This document shows, piece after piece, positions 25,041-34,061 of a stretch of DNA of 64,000 bases. The notes beneath the pieces were generated by a model that was not told the origin of the DNA, ran no database searches, and saw only the letters and a list, made by a program, of their open reading frames with translations. How positions within the stretch are numbered: position 1 is the stretch's first letter; each line of letters begins with the position of its first letter. The stretch lies in assembly GCA_002435955.1 (NCBI GenBank), contig DIWZ01000012.1:3706-67705 (forward strand), written 5' to 3'. This DNA is from Pelobacter sp. UBA6093 (lineage in GTDB: Bacteria; Desulfobacterota; Desulfuromonadia; Desulfuromonadales; Syntrophotaleaceae). The translations under genes were made by a program, and so were the position numbers.

Positions 25041-26765
25041 GTGCAAAATCTGACGACGACCAGAAACAGGCAATTTGACAGCTGGATCCTGGCTGTACTG
25101 GCGCCGGCATTGTTGCTTGCCGCCAGTTGTGCCCCCCGACCACGGGGGGACCTGCCCCTTGTTAACTTTGAGCAGCAGCTTGACGCCCGGCAACAAGCCC
25201 CGCAAGCCCTGCCGGAAGAGGTATCGGAAGCCTTGCTGCCGTCGGGTATCGATGCGCAAGCCGGGACAGTTTTTCCTGCCGAGGAGCCGCGCTTTGATGT
25301 GTCCGCCAGCAATGCTCCGGCCCAGGAGTTTTTCATGGGGCTGGTGGATGGCACCCCTTACAACATGGTGGTACATCCTGCTGTTGCCGGCAATGTTTCT
25401 CTCAATCTCAAGAGTGTAACCATCCCCGAGGTCATGGAAATTTTGCGGGATGTGTACGGTTTTCAATACCAGCCTACCCGCAGTGGCTTTCAGGTCATGC
25501 CTGACGCATTGCAGACTCAGGTGTTTCACGTCAATTATCTTAACCTGGTACGCAAGGGACTGTCCCAGACCCGAGTAAGCTCAGGTCAGGTCAGCGAAGC
25601 GAGCAGCGATGGCGATAATCAGGCTCGCAGCTCAAGCAGCAGTAACCGCGATGAGGGTAGCGCCATGGTGTCGGGCAGTCGTATCGATACCGAATCGAGT
25701 GCCGATTTCTGGAGCGAATTGGGCGGTGCTTTGCGCACCCTGGTCGGTCTGGAAGAAGGTCGCCGGGTGGTGATTCAGCCTCAGGCCGGCGTGGTGGTGG
25801 TCCGCGCCCTGCCCGAAGAGTTGCGCCGCATCGAGAGCTATCTGGCCGCCATCCAGGGGAATCTGCAGCGACAAGTGATCCTGGAGGCCAAAATTCTCGA
25901 GGTCGAGCTGGGCGATGGCTATCAGGCCGGTATCAACTGGGCGCTGGTGAGCGGCGACGTTGCCATTGCGCAGTCGCGCGGAGATATCTTCGCCGATAAC
26001 GGGATGACCGATATTGTAGGGAGCGCCGGCGCCGCCGTCTCTTCGGGGCTGGCTTCGGGAGCTTTTGGCGGAGTATTCAGCGCCGCCATGAATTTCAGCA
26101 ACTTTCAGGCTTTTATCGAGTTGCTCGAAACCCAGGGCGATGTCCAGGTGCTGTCCAGTCCGCGCATCTCCACGGTAAATAATCAAAAAGCGGTCATAAA
26201 GGTCGGCTCCGACGAGTTTTTCGTGACCGATATTTCCAGCGATACGGTCACCGGGGTCACCACCACCACCTCGCCGGATATTACCCTGACCCCGTTCTTC
26301 TCCGGGATTGCGCTGGATGTGACGCCGCAGATCGATGCGAACGGCAGGGTAACGCTGCATGTGCATCCCACGGTCAGCGAGGTCACGGACCAGACCAAGA
26401 ATATCACGGTTGCCGGGCAGACTCAGAGTCTGCCGCTGGCGTTCAGTACGGTGCGTGAGTCCGACAGCATCGTTTCCGCCGAGAGCGGCCAGGTGGTGGT
26501 AATCGGCGGCCTGATGAAGGATCAACTGCAGAAACGGGATGCGGGTATTCCGCTGCTCGGCCGCCTCCCGGGGGTCGGCAGCCTGTTCCGTCAGACCCAG
26601 TCCATATCGCGCAAGAGTGAACTGGTAATCCTGCTGCGGCCGATGGTCGTTGAGGCCGGTACCTGGGATCAGGCCCTCGATACATCGCTCCAGAATTTCA
26701 AGGCTCTGGGCAGGGAATTGAATGACGAGTGGCGCGGCGGCAAATTCGCGCGTCCCTCCCGTTGA
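25041..26765 (+). CDS. mshL: MSHA outer-membrane secretin MshL
   Basis: A 574-residue secretin lipoprotein, the gated outer-membrane pore for the pilus. The signal ends in the lipobox LLLAASC near residue 32. N-terminal STN/N-domains (about 85-170) include the NVSLNLKSVTIPEVMEILRD motif, a Ser-rich linker lies near 190-215, and the secretin core has QVLSSPRISTVNNQKAVIKV, VVIGGLMKD and IPLLGRLPGVGSLF. The GTG at 25041 with GCGAGGA upstream is the start; a longer frame running back to 24708 lies over mshK. Confidence 0.92.
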   Translation: MQNLTTTRNRQFDSWILAVLAPALLLAASCAPRPRGDLPLVNFEQQLDARQQAPQALPEEVSEALLPSGIDAQAGTVFPAEEPRFDVSASNAPAQEFFMGLVDGTPYNMVVHPAVAGNVSLNLKSVTIPEVMEILRDVYGFQYQPTRSGFQVMPDALQTQVFHVNYLNLVRKGLSQTRVSSGQVSEASSDGDNQARSSSSSNRDEGSAMVSGSRIDTESSADFWSELGGALRTLVGLEEGRRVVIQPQAGVVVVRALPEELRRIESYLAAIQGNLQRQVILEAKILEVELGDGYQAGINWALVSGDVAIAQSRGDIFADNGMTDIVGSAGAAVSSGLASGAFGGVFSAAMNFSNFQAFIELLETQGDVQVLSSPRISTVNNQKAVIKVGSDEFFVTDISSDTVTGVTTTTSPDITLTPFFSGIALDVTPQIDANGRVTLHVHPTVSEVTDQTKNITVAGQTQSLPLAFSTVRESDSIVSAESGQVVVIGGLMKDQLQKRDAGIPLLGRLPGVGSLFRQTQSISRKSELVILLRPMVVEAGTWDQALDTSLQNFKALGRELNDEWRGGKFARPSR

Positions 26766-26777
26766 CGGAGCCGCTGC

Positions 26778-27623
26778 ATGTATCGGGAGCATTTCGGCCT
26801 GACGGCGAAACCCTTTGGTTTGACGCCGGATGCCGATTTCCTGTTTGGTCACTGTGGCTACCGAGAGGCGCTTAACGTTCTGCTGGTCGCCCTGGATAGC
26901 GGCGAGGGGTTCATCAAGATTACCGGCGAGGTGGGAACCGGCAAGACCCTGCTCTGTCGCCGGTTACTCGATGTGCTGGCTGAAACCCACACCACCGGCT
27001 ATGTACCGAACCCCCTTTTGGAGCCGATGGAGCTCTACCTGGCCGTGGCCGAGGAACTTGGCGCCGGTCTGGATGTCGCCACCGATTCCCACCATGCTCA
27101 CAAGCGTATCGCGAGCCGCCTGATCGCGCTGGCCGCTTCCGGCCGACCGGCCGTGTTGTGTATCGACGAAGCGCAGGCCATGCCGGATAGCACCCTGGAA
27201 GCGTTGCGGCTGTTGAGCAACCTTGAAACGCAGAAACGTAAACTGCTGCATATCGTGCTGTTCGGTCAGCCGGAACTCGACCTCCGGCTCGACGCTTACG
27301 CCATGCGCCAATTGCGCCAGCGCATCGTGTTCAGCTATCGGTTGCCGGCGTTGGGTCGCCAGGAGGTCGCGGACTACGTAAGTCACCGTCTGCGGACGGC
27401 GGGGTACGAGGGTGGTAGCTTGTTCACGTCAAGAGCCTTGCACAAACTCTGGTTTGCCAGTCGCGGTATCCCCCGTTTGGTCAATATTCTGGCAAACAAA
27501 GCCCTACTGGCGGCTTTTGGTCAGGGCAATGGCACTGTTCGGGTTCGCCATGTACGGTCCGCCATCGTCGATACTGCCGATGCCCGGCGCGGTTGGCTGG
27601 GCTGGATGCGTCAGGGACTCTGA
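26778..27623 (+). CDS. mshM: MSHA ATPase MshM (ExeA-like AAA)
   Basis: A 281-residue AAA ATPase of the ExeA/GspA group. It starts with the family hallmark MYREHFGLTAKPFGLTPDADF, has Walker A GEVGTGKT (50-57), Walker B VLCIDEAQAM and a sensor segment FGQPELDLRL. It lacks the peptidoglycan-binding tail of ExeA. It is thought to help assemble the secretin through the cell wall. It lies 12 bases after mshL. Confidence 0.92.
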   Translation: MYREHFGLTAKPFGLTPDADFLFGHCGYREALNVLLVALDSGEGFIKITGEVGTGKTLLCRRLLDVLAETHTTGYVPNPLLEPMELYLAVAEELGAGLDVATDSHHAHKRIASRLIALAASGRPAVLCIDEAQAMPDSTLEALRLLSNLETQKRKLLHIVLFGQPELDLRLDAYAMRQLRQRIVFSYRLPALGRQEVADYVSHRLRTAGYEGGSLFTSRALHKLWFASRGIPRLVNILANKALLAAFGQGNGTVRVRHVRSAIVDTADARRGWLGWMRQGL

Positions 27624-27635
27624 GGAGTAAATAGT

Positions 27636-29072
27636 TTGAGTCTCATCAACCAAATGCTCAAGGACCTCGAAAAGCGTTCCTCTGCAGGAGCGCCTTCGAC
27701 CACAGGTTTGCCTCCGCAGGTGACATCGGTGTCCGGTGCCCGGCGCTATCGCAAGGCGCTGTGGGGAGGAATGTCGCTGTTGCTGGCCGGCGTCGGGGTG
27801 GCCTGGTTTGTGTGGGTGCAAAGCCCGGATACGGCAGTCCGTAGCAGCGACGAGACGAAGACGGCGCAGCCGGACGGGTCCGGTGCGGCCACCGCGCTGT
27901 CTGCCATGGTCCGGCTCGCCGAGGAAATCCAGCCCCCTGTTGCTGATGACAAGATCCCCGCCACCCTGGAAATGCTGCGGCTCGAGCAGCAAGCCGAACG
28001 ACTGCAGGTGGAGATCGATTTTTCCACTGCACCAGCTTATGGCTTGGTACGGCAGGAACAGGGGCGGCAGCTGGTACTGAATCTGCCGGGCGGAGTGATG
28101 ACTGCGGTGCTGCCCAATACCGCGGAATTGCCCCTGTTGCGCAGTGTGGCAAGTCAGGAGCGTGACACGGGCGTGCAGCTGGTCTTCAGTTTTCACCAGG
28201 GCTGCCGGTATGAAGAGTTGGCGTTGATCGAAAATCCTGCGGGGCGCGGACAGACCCTGCGGTTCGTGGTGGAGCCCGAACCGGCCGTATCCCAGCCGGT
28301 TGCGATGCCATCTTCGCCGGATATCGACACGCTTCAGAGCCGGGTCGCTGACACGCCGCGGACGGTCAACGCGCCACAGCCGGCGCCAGTGGCAGCCAGT
28401 GCCAAACCAGAGCAAAGCCTTGTCCGGCAAGAGGTACAAACCGCCCCCCGCGTACGCGCCGCCAATTATTTCCGGGACGGCAATACCGCCTTGCACCAAG
28501 GCCGACTGCCGGCGGCTGAGAACGCCTGGCGGGCAGCCCTTGCCCTGGATCCGGAGCTCGTTGAAGCACGCGATGTGCTGCTGCGGTTGCTGTCGCGACA
28601 GAATCGTGGTGCCGATATCAGGATCCTGCTGGCTGAAGGGGTCCGGGCCACGCCGCAGCATCTGCCGTATCGGCTGCAGTACGCGCGTCTGCTGATCGAA
28701 GCGGGGGCGTTGTCCGAGGCCCGTGAGCAACTGACCCGTGAGCCCCGCCCGCCGGTGGCGCAGGCCCCGGATCTGTATGCCATGCTGGCGACGGTGTATC
28801 AGCGCCAGGCGCACTATGCAGAGGCTGCGCACACCTATCGCGCCTTACTGGCGGTAAAGCCGGATCAGGCGCTATGGTGGATGGGGCTTGGCATTGCTCT
28901 TGAAGGGGACTCATTGCAGGATCAGGCTCAACATGCTTATCGACAGGCTATTTCCCGTGGCGGGTTATCCAGCGGGCTGCAGACTTATATCCGGCAGCGT
29001 CTGGCGGTTCTCGGGACTCGTGACGTGCAGGGACCTGCGGCAGCCATGAGCGCAGGCAAGGACCAATCATGA
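27636..29072 (+). CDS. mshN: MSHA biogenesis protein MshN (TPR)
   Basis: A 478-residue bitopic protein. The conserved N-terminus MSLINQMLKDLEKR is followed by a membrane helix (about 42-61), an AMIN-like periplasmic domain (about 110-220), a Pro/Ala-rich linker and at least four TPR repeats (about 285-470). The start codon is TTG at 27636, 10 bases after TGAGGAG; the conserved N-terminal wording supports it. The stop overlaps mshE (ATGA). Confidence 0.88.
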   Translation: MSLINQMLKDLEKRSSAGAPSTTGLPPQVTSVSGARRYRKALWGGMSLLLAGVGVAWFVWVQSPDTAVRSSDETKTAQPDGSGAATALSAMVRLAEEIQPPVADDKIPATLEMLRLEQQAERLQVEIDFSTAPAYGLVRQEQGRQLVLNLPGGVMTAVLPNTAELPLLRSVASQERDTGVQLVFSFHQGCRYEELALIENPAGRGQTLRFVVEPEPAVSQPVAMPSSPDIDTLQSRVADTPRTVNAPQPAPVAASAKPEQSLVRQEVQTAPRVRAANYFRDGNTALHQGRLPAAENAWRAALALDPELVEARDVLLRLLSRQNRGADIRILLAEGVRATPQHLPYRLQYARLLIEAGALSEAREQLTREPRPPVAQAPDLYAMLATVYQRQAHYAEAAHTYRALLAVKPDQALWWMGLGIALEGDSLQDQAQHAYRQAISRGGLSSGLQTYIRQRLAVLGTRDVQGPAAAMSAGKDQS

Positions 29073-30853
29073 CGGTACGTAAAAAAATACGCATCGGCGA
29101 GCTGCTGGTGCAGCACCGGATCATCAGCGAAGAACAGCTGCACACGGCCCTGGCCGAGCAGAAGCGCACTGGCAGCAAACTGGGGCACACCCTGGTGGAA
29201 CTCGGTTATCTCACCCAGACCGGATTTCTCAAGTTCCTCGGCCAGCAGTTGCAGATCCCCTATATCGATCTGCGCCACTACCAGTACAAGGCCGAGACGC
29301 TACGCCTGCTGCCGGAAATTCATGCCCGGCGGTTCCGCACCCTGGTGCTGGCGGAAGAACGCGACGGCTTGCTGGTCGGTATGGCCGATCCCACCGATAT
29401 CTTTGCCTTTGACGAGTTGCGCCGCATCCTCAAGCGGCCCGTCAAACTGGCGGTGGTGGGGGAGGATGAACTGCTCGATATCGTCGACCGCATCTACCGC
29501 CGCACCGACGAAATTATCCACATCGCCGGTGAACTCAGTGAGGAACTCGGCGACGGCGGCATCGACCTGGAGACCTTGCTGTCCGGCAGCGATGTCGAGG
29601 ACGCCCCGGTGGTGCGGCTGCTGCACAGCCTGTTCGAGGATGCTGTGCAGATCGGCGCATCGGACATCCATATCGAACCGGATGAATCGGTGTTGCGCAT
29701 CCGCCAGCGTATCGACGGTGTACTGCACGAGCAGGTCATGAAGGAAAAACGAATCGGCGCGGCGCTGGTGTCGCGTCTGAAGCTGATGAGCGGCCTGGAT
29801 ATTTCCGAGCGCCGCCTGCCGCAGGACGGGCGCTTCAATATCCGGGTGCGCGGGCGCAGCATCGATATCCGCCTGTCGACCATGCCGCTGCAATACGGCG
29901 AATCGGTGGTCATGCGTCTGCTCGACCAATCCGGCGGTCTGTTGCGCCTGGAGCAGATCGGCATGCCGGAGGCCATATTGTCGCGGTTTCGTAACCTGAT
30001 CCAGCGACCCCACGGCCTGGTGCTGGTCACCGGGCCCACCGGCAGCGGCAAGACCACCACCCTCTACGGAGCCCTCAACGCTCTTAACGACGCCAGCAAG
30101 AAGATCATCACCGTCGAGGATCCGGTCGAATACCGGCTGCCGCGCATCAACCAGGTGCAGGTGCAACATCGCATCGACCTGTCCTTTGCCAAGGTGCTGC
30201 GCGCCGCTCTGCGGCAGGATCCCGATGTGGTGATGGTCGGCGAAATGCGCGACCAGGAGACCGCCCAGATCGGACTGCGCGCCGCCATGACCGGTCACCT
30301 GGTTCTTTCCACTCTGCACACCAACGACGCCGTGGGCACCGCCCTGCGGTTGCTCGATATGGGCGCCGAAGGCTTCGTGGTCGGCAGTTCCCTGTTGGCC
30401 ATCCTGGCCCAGCGCCTGGTGCGCCGCATCTGTGAAAGATGTATGGAGGACGATCCCCTCGATCCCCACAAACGCAGCTGGCTGGCCGCCATGGTCGCGC
30501 CGCAGGCGCGGCAGCAGGTGTTCAAGCGCGGCGCAGGCTGCCCGCGTTGCCATAACACCGGTTACCACGGCCGTATCGGCATCTTCGAATTGTTGCACAT
30601 CGATACCGCCCTGGCCGATGCCCTGCGGCGTAGCGACAGTGCCGGGTTCACCCAACTGGCGCGCAACCAGGCAGGGTTCAAGCCGTTGGCACTGGCGGCT
30701 TTCGACTATGCCTGCCAGGGACTCACCAGTATGGACGAGGTGCTGCGCGTGTCCGGGCAGATCGAGGAATGCGATGTCATGGCCGAGGAACTGTCCTGCT
30801 ATGACCTGGAAGAGGTAGAGGCGAATGCCGCAATTCAAGTACCAGGCGCGTAG
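29069..30853 (+). CDS. mshE: MSHA extension ATPase MshE
   Basis: A 594-residue GspE/PilB-type hexameric ATPase powering pilus extension. The N-terminus (about 8-70) reads RIGELLVQHRI ... GSKLGHTLVELGYL, the double MshEN pattern known to bind c-di-GMP in Vibrio cholerae MshE. Walker A GPTGSGKTT is at 322-330, the Walker B / Asp box surrounds VVMVGEMRD, and a C4 zinc site uses CERC (455-458) and CPRC (491-494). Its last 29 bases overlap mshG. The conserved Arg, Gly and Leu spacing suggests c-di-GMP control here too. Confidence 0.94.
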   Translation: MTVRKKIRIGELLVQHRIISEEQLHTALAEQKRTGSKLGHTLVELGYLTQTGFLKFLGQQLQIPYIDLRHYQYKAETLRLLPEIHARRFRTLVLAEERDGLLVGMADPTDIFAFDELRRILKRPVKLAVVGEDELLDIVDRIYRRTDEIIHIAGELSEELGDGGIDLETLLSGSDVEDAPVVRLLHSLFEDAVQIGASDIHIEPDESVLRIRQRIDGVLHEQVMKEKRIGAALVSRLKLMSGLDISERRLPQDGRFNIRVRGRSIDIRLSTMPLQYGESVVMRLLDQSGGLLRLEQIGMPEAILSRFRNLIQRPHGLVLVTGPTGSGKTTTLYGALNALNDASKKIITVEDPVEYRLPRINQVQVQHRIDLSFAKVLRAALRQDPDVVMVGEMRDQETAQIGLRAAMTGHLVLSTLHTNDAVGTALRLLDMGAEGFVVGSSLLAILAQRLVRRICERCMEDDPLDPHKRSWLAAMVAPQARQQVFKRGAGCPRCHNTGYHGRIGIFELLHIDTALADALRRSDSAGFTQLARNQAGFKPLALAAFDYACQGLTSMDEVLRVSGQIEECDVMAEELSCYDLEEVEANAAIQVPGA

Positions 30854-32051
30854 CGCCGCCGGCGCTCTGCTGGAGGGCTGCATGGAGGCGCCCAATGCCG
30901 CCATGGTGGCCGATCAGCTGCTGGCAGGCGGTGCTGCTCCGGTGCGCATCACCGAGGAGGCGCCAAAAACGCCCCACGTTTCGATGATGCAGTGGCAGTT
31001 GGGCGGACAGCGCATCGATCCCGAGGATCTGATTTTGTTCTGCCGCCAGATGTACAGCCTCACCAAGGCCGGCGTGCCACTGCTGCGCGCTTTGCGCGGC
31101 ATGACCGAATCCGCCTGCAAGCCGATCATGGCCCAGACCCTGCTGGGGGTGCTGGAAGATCTGGAGGGTGGACACGACTTGTCCAGCGCCTTGCGGCGGC
31201 ATCCCAAAATCTTCCCGCCGCTGCTGGTCAACATGATCCAGGTGGGCGAGAGCAGCGGCCGGCTCGATGATTCGTTCAACGAAGTAGCTATCTATCTGAC
31301 CCGCGAAAAGCAGACCGCCGATCAGATCAAGGCCGCCCTGCGCTATCCGAGTTTTGTGCTGATCGCGATTTCGGTGGCCATTGCCATCATCACGCTGTTT
31401 GTTATCCCAGCGTTTGAAAAACTGTTCAAAAGCCAGGGCGCCCAGTTGCCGTTGCCGACCCGCATCATCCTCGGCACTTCCAACTTCGCCGTGTCCTGGT
31501 GGTGGGCCATTCTCATCGCCCTGGTGGCAGGTTTTTTCGGCTGGCGCGCCTGGGTGCGCACCGAAGCGGGGCAACTGGTCTGGGATCGCTTCAAGCTGCG
31601 CCTGCCGGTGGTCGGCAGCATCATCCACCGCGCCATCCTGGTGCGCTTCGCGCGCGGCTTCGCCATGGGCTACGGCGCCGGCGTGCCTCTGATCCAGTCC
31701 CTCAACCTGACCGCCCAGGCGGTGGGCAACCGTTACGTGCAGCAGCGTCTCGGCAAGTTGCGGCGCGGCGTGGAGCACGGCGACACCCTGACCCGCAGCG
31801 CCGCCGCCTGCGAAATGTTCACCCCGCTGGTGCTGCAGATGCTGGCCGTCGGCGAGGAGACCGGTTCCGTCGACACCATGCTGCTGGAGGTCGGCGATTT
31901 CTACGAACGCGAGATTGAATACGACATCAGCCGCCTGTCCAGCGCCATCGAACCGATTATGATCGTTATTATTGGCGGCATGGTGCTGGTGCTGGCCCTT
32001 GGCGTGTTCCTGCCCATGTGGAACATGGCCAGCGTCATGCGCGGGGGTTGA
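30825..32051 (+). CDS. mshG: MSHA inner-membrane platform protein MshG
   Basis: A 408-residue GspF/PilC-type platform protein on which the extension ATPase rotates. It has two T2SSF cytoplasmic domains, the first containing LILFCRQMYSLTKAGVPLLRALRGM and NMIQVGESSGRLDDSF, the second VRFARGFAMGYGAGVPLIQSL and MLAVGEETGSVDTML, with membrane helices near 175-195, 225-245 and 375-400. It overlaps mshE by 29 bases, suggesting translational coupling. Confidence 0.94.
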   Translation: MPQFKYQARSAAGALLEGCMEAPNAAMVADQLLAGGAAPVRITEEAPKTPHVSMMQWQLGGQRIDPEDLILFCRQMYSLTKAGVPLLRALRGMTESACKPIMAQTLLGVLEDLEGGHDLSSALRRHPKIFPPLLVNMIQVGESSGRLDDSFNEVAIYLTREKQTADQIKAALRYPSFVLIAISVAIAIITLFVIPAFEKLFKSQGAQLPLPTRIILGTSNFAVSWWWAILIALVAGFFGWRAWVRTEAGQLVWDRFKLRLPVVGSIIHRAILVRFARGFAMGYGAGVPLIQSLNLTAQAVGNRYVQQRLGKLRRGVEHGDTLTRSAAACEMFTPLVLQMLAVGEETGSVDTMLLEVGDFYEREIEYDISRLSSAIEPIMIVIIGGMVLVLALGVFLPMWNMASVMRGG

Positions 32052-32060
32052 GTGGGGTGG

Positions 32061-32588
32061 ATGAAACCCAAAACCCCGCGGCATCACAAGCGCTGGACCC
32101 TGCGGCTGTTCGAGTGGGGGGTGCTGAGCTGCGTCGTGCTGATTCTGATGGGCGTGTTCCTGCGCAAGGTGCAACATCTGCAGGCCGAAGCCGAGCGGCT
32201 CAACGTGCAGGCCATGGTGGAAAACCTGCGCGCCGCGGTGCTGCTGGCCGCCATCCTGCACCAGGACCGGGATACGGTACGTGCGGCTTTACGCCCCGGC
32301 GGCAATCCCGTGGCGCTGCTAAAAGAAGAAACGGGCCTGATACCTGCCGGGTATCTGGGAGAACTGGACGAGACCGACCCCGCCCAGGTCGCGCCGGGCA
32401 GTTGGTATTTCGACCTTGATGAACAGACGCTGGTCTACCGCCTGCGTAGCACGGAAGGTTTTACAAGCCCGCTGGCCGGTCCGGCGCGCATCCGCCTGAG
32501 TATCCGCGCGGCGGACGACGGTCAAAGCGGCGTCCCGCCATTGCAGCTCGAAGCATGCGAGCCTTATCGGTGGCGGCCGACAAAATAG
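32061..32588 (+). CDS. MshF-like membrane protein of the MSHA locus
   Basis: A 175-residue protein with one N-terminal membrane helix (about 17-36) followed by a periplasmic domain; it lacks the prepilin cleavage motif. MshF in Vibrio has the same size, plan and place after mshG; sequence conservation in this family is low, so the call rests mostly on position. ATG 32061 follows GTGGGGTGG; a GTG at 32052 directly after the mshG stop is an alternative start. Confidence 0.6.
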   Translation: MKPKTPRHHKRWTLRLFEWGVLSCVVLILMGVFLRKVQHLQAEAERLNVQAMVENLRAAVLLAAILHQDRDTVRAALRPGGNPVALLKEETGLIPAGYLGELDETDPAQVAPGSWYFDLDEQTLVYRLRSTEGFTSPLAGPARIRLSIRAADDGQSGVPPLQLEACEPYRWRPTK

Positions 32589-32615
32589 ACGAACGTTAAT
32601 TTAATATTGTATTCC

Positions 32616-32634
32616 TAACGAAAAAATGACATAT
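32616..32634 (+). promoter_or_regulatory. Shared upstream element, copy 1 (before pilin gene 1)
   Basis: taacgaaaaaatgacatat lies 168 bases before the first pilin ATG. A near-copy is at 33930-33947 before the third pilin, and weaker similarity continues for about 30 bases downstream (TTCTnAT, then TACnTGTG). It may be a regulator site or a relic of gene duplication. The rest of 32589-32802 shows only near-miss sigma-54 boxes. Confidence 0.45.
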
Positions 32635-32802
32635 TTTTGGCACTTCTAATCGGGTACCTTGTGCTAATGTGCAAAAAGTGTCAATGATGTGGCATTTGGA
32701 TAAGCAAGTCCTGTGTTGAAGGTTGAAGAATCCCGGGGCGCTGGAAGGGATCATCCTTCATTTTGTAAACCTTATTTTAATGCAAAACAAAGGAGAGAAC
32801 GT

Positions 32803-33198
32803 ATGAAGAGTCAAAGTGGTTTTACTCTGATTGAACTGGTGGTTGTGATCGTTGTTCTTGGTATTTTGGCGGCAGTGGCGGTGCCTAAATTCGTAGACTT
32901 GAAAGCTGACTCTCAAGCCGCTGCGCTGCAGGGAGTCGCTGGTAGCATTACTTCCGCCAGTGCAATAAACTATGCAGCCCGTTCGGCAGTCCCCACGAAG
33001 GGGGTCCAAACTTTAGGAGGCACTCCTGCTCTTAATTGTCAGACCGCAGCAGCAGTCCTTTTAGAAGGTGGGCTTCCTGCTGGATATTCACTAAGTACTA
33101 CTCAGGACATAGCTTCAGGGACAAATTCCTGCGTCCTTACCCTTGCTGGATATACTCCTGCTACACCTGTAAATGTAGTAATTTTGGGGATTAATTAA
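32803..33198 (+). CDS. mshA: MSHA major-pilin-type prepilin (pilin gene 1)
   Basis: A 131-residue type IV prepilin with a six-residue leader, MKSQSG^FTLIELVVVIVVLG; E5 of the mature chain and the hydrophobic helix are intact. A disulfide pair is likely between the Cys of ALNCQTA and that of TNSCVLT. AAGGAGAGAAC precedes the ATG, the strongest ribosome site among the three pilins, and a long terminator follows, so it is my candidate for the major subunit. Leader cleavage is by PilD-type peptidase. Which of the three pilins is MshA rather than MshB is uncertain. Confidence 0.85.
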   Translation: MKSQSGFTLIELVVVIVVLGILAAVAVPKFVDLKADSQAAALQGVAGSITSASAINYAARSAVPTKGVQTLGGTPALNCQTAAAVLLEGGLPAGYSLSTTQDIASGTNSCVLTLAGYTPATPVNVVILGIN

Positions 33199-33228
33199 TT
33201 ATTTTGTTGGTTTTGGGCGGTAATTGCG

Positions 33229-33268
33229 ACAGGGCGGAATCTTGTAAGATCCCGCCCTGTTGTATTTT
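33229..33268 (+). terminator. Terminator after pilin gene 1
   Basis: Bases 33229-33243 and 33246-33260 form a 15-bp stem with one mismatch and a 2-base tip (4 bases if the closing pair opens), followed by ttgtatttt. It would raise pilin 1 mRNA relative to the downstream genes. Confidence 0.85.
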
Positions 33269-33368
33269 GACCAGAAAAGCGCAGAACCTGAGGTCGGCCC
33301 CACGACATCGTACACCTTTGCCGGTATTAATACTTTTCGAACTTTCTTCGTCAATGGATCGAGCAGCA

Positions 33369-33806
33369 ATGCAAAATCAAGCTGGTTTTACCCTGATCGA
33401 AGTGGTGACGGTGATCGTGGTCTTGGGGGTTATGGCCGCAGTGGCCGTGCCTAAGTTTGTCGACATGCGGGAGGATGCCCTGGTAGCTTCGAAGGCAAGT
33501 ATGAGTGGTGTGGTCAAGTCGGCGCATGCTTTGCTCGTCGCCAGGAACGCGGTCAATGGCGAGTCTTCGGTTTGGCCATCGGTGGAGGAATTGGCGGATG
33601 GGATTATTGGGGAAGATATTTCCGCCAGAGATGATGGAGTTGAAGTCCTTATCAATGGAGTTGTCTATGTTGTGCCCACCTATTCGGATAGTGATTGCAC
33701 CCAGAGAACGACAGACAAGGTAAAAAAGGTCAAGGATAAGGAAAAAAAGAAAGAAAAAGACGATAAAGGCGGTGACGAGGTTCAGTGTGTAGGCTCCATC
33801 CCCTGA
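33369..33806 (+). CDS. MSHA-type prepilin (pilin gene 2) with charged C-terminal segment
   Basis: A 145-residue prepilin, MQNQAG^FTLIEVVTVIVVLG, closely related to pilin 1 over the N-terminal helix (AAVAVPKFVDMRED). A C-terminal Cys pair (SDCTQ and VQCVG) brackets an unusual Lys/Asp/Glu-rich run at about residues 115-138, with 14 Lys in 25 positions. Such a surface loop would be strongly charged in the pilus. The ATG at 33369 gives the standard leader; ATG 33354 would add five residues. Confidence 0.82.
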   Translation: MQNQAGFTLIEVVTVIVVLGVMAAVAVPKFVDMREDALVASKASMSGVVKSAHALLVARNAVNGESSVWPSVEELADGIIGEDISARDDGVEVLINGVVYVVPTYSDSDCTQRTTDKVKKVKDKEKKKEKDDKGGDEVQCVGSIP

Positions 33807-33929
33807 GACAATTTGAAAATCCAGTTCGCCATCTCTGATTTTGTACCCCATCAAGCAACTATCCTTGGCGTCCTCATATTTTTTCCTTCCAGTTTTAAAA
33901 ATAATCATGATCAAAATATTATTGCACTG

Positions 33930-33947
33930 TAACGAAAAATGTCATAT
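33930..33947 (+). promoter_or_regulatory. Shared upstream element, copy 2 (before pilin gene 3)
   Basis: taacgaaaaatgtcatat matches the element at 32616-32634 except for one A of the A-run and one A/T change. It lies 114 bases before the third pilin ATG, in a 255-base gap that has no gene. TTGCAC at 33923 with TATGTA at 33946 could serve as promoter boxes, with low confidence. Confidence 0.45.
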
Positions 33948-34061
33948 GTATGACGTTCTCATGCGTTTACTGTGTTGGACAGTGCGGTTGCCCCTATGCC
34001 TGGTCCCGGGGCAGGAACATAACGCAAAAACTAATCGTGCGATGGCGATTGAAGGCACGCA

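Noticed and set aside
25041..26765. Long in-frame extension of mshL back to 24708
   Set aside because: It runs across mshK in another frame, lacks a ribosome site, and would bury the lipoprotein signal 111 residues inside the protein.
29300..30904. Minus-strand open frame of 534 codons opposite mshE
   Set aside because: It is antisense to an ATPase with intact Walker and zinc motifs; its translation is His/Gln-rich low-complexity, typical of a shadow frame.
32640..32700. Possible sigma-54 promoter before pilin gene 1
   Set aside because: tggcacttctaatcg lacks a GC at the -12 position, and tggcatttggataagca has 11 rather than 10 bases between GG and GC. Neither meets the strict spacing.
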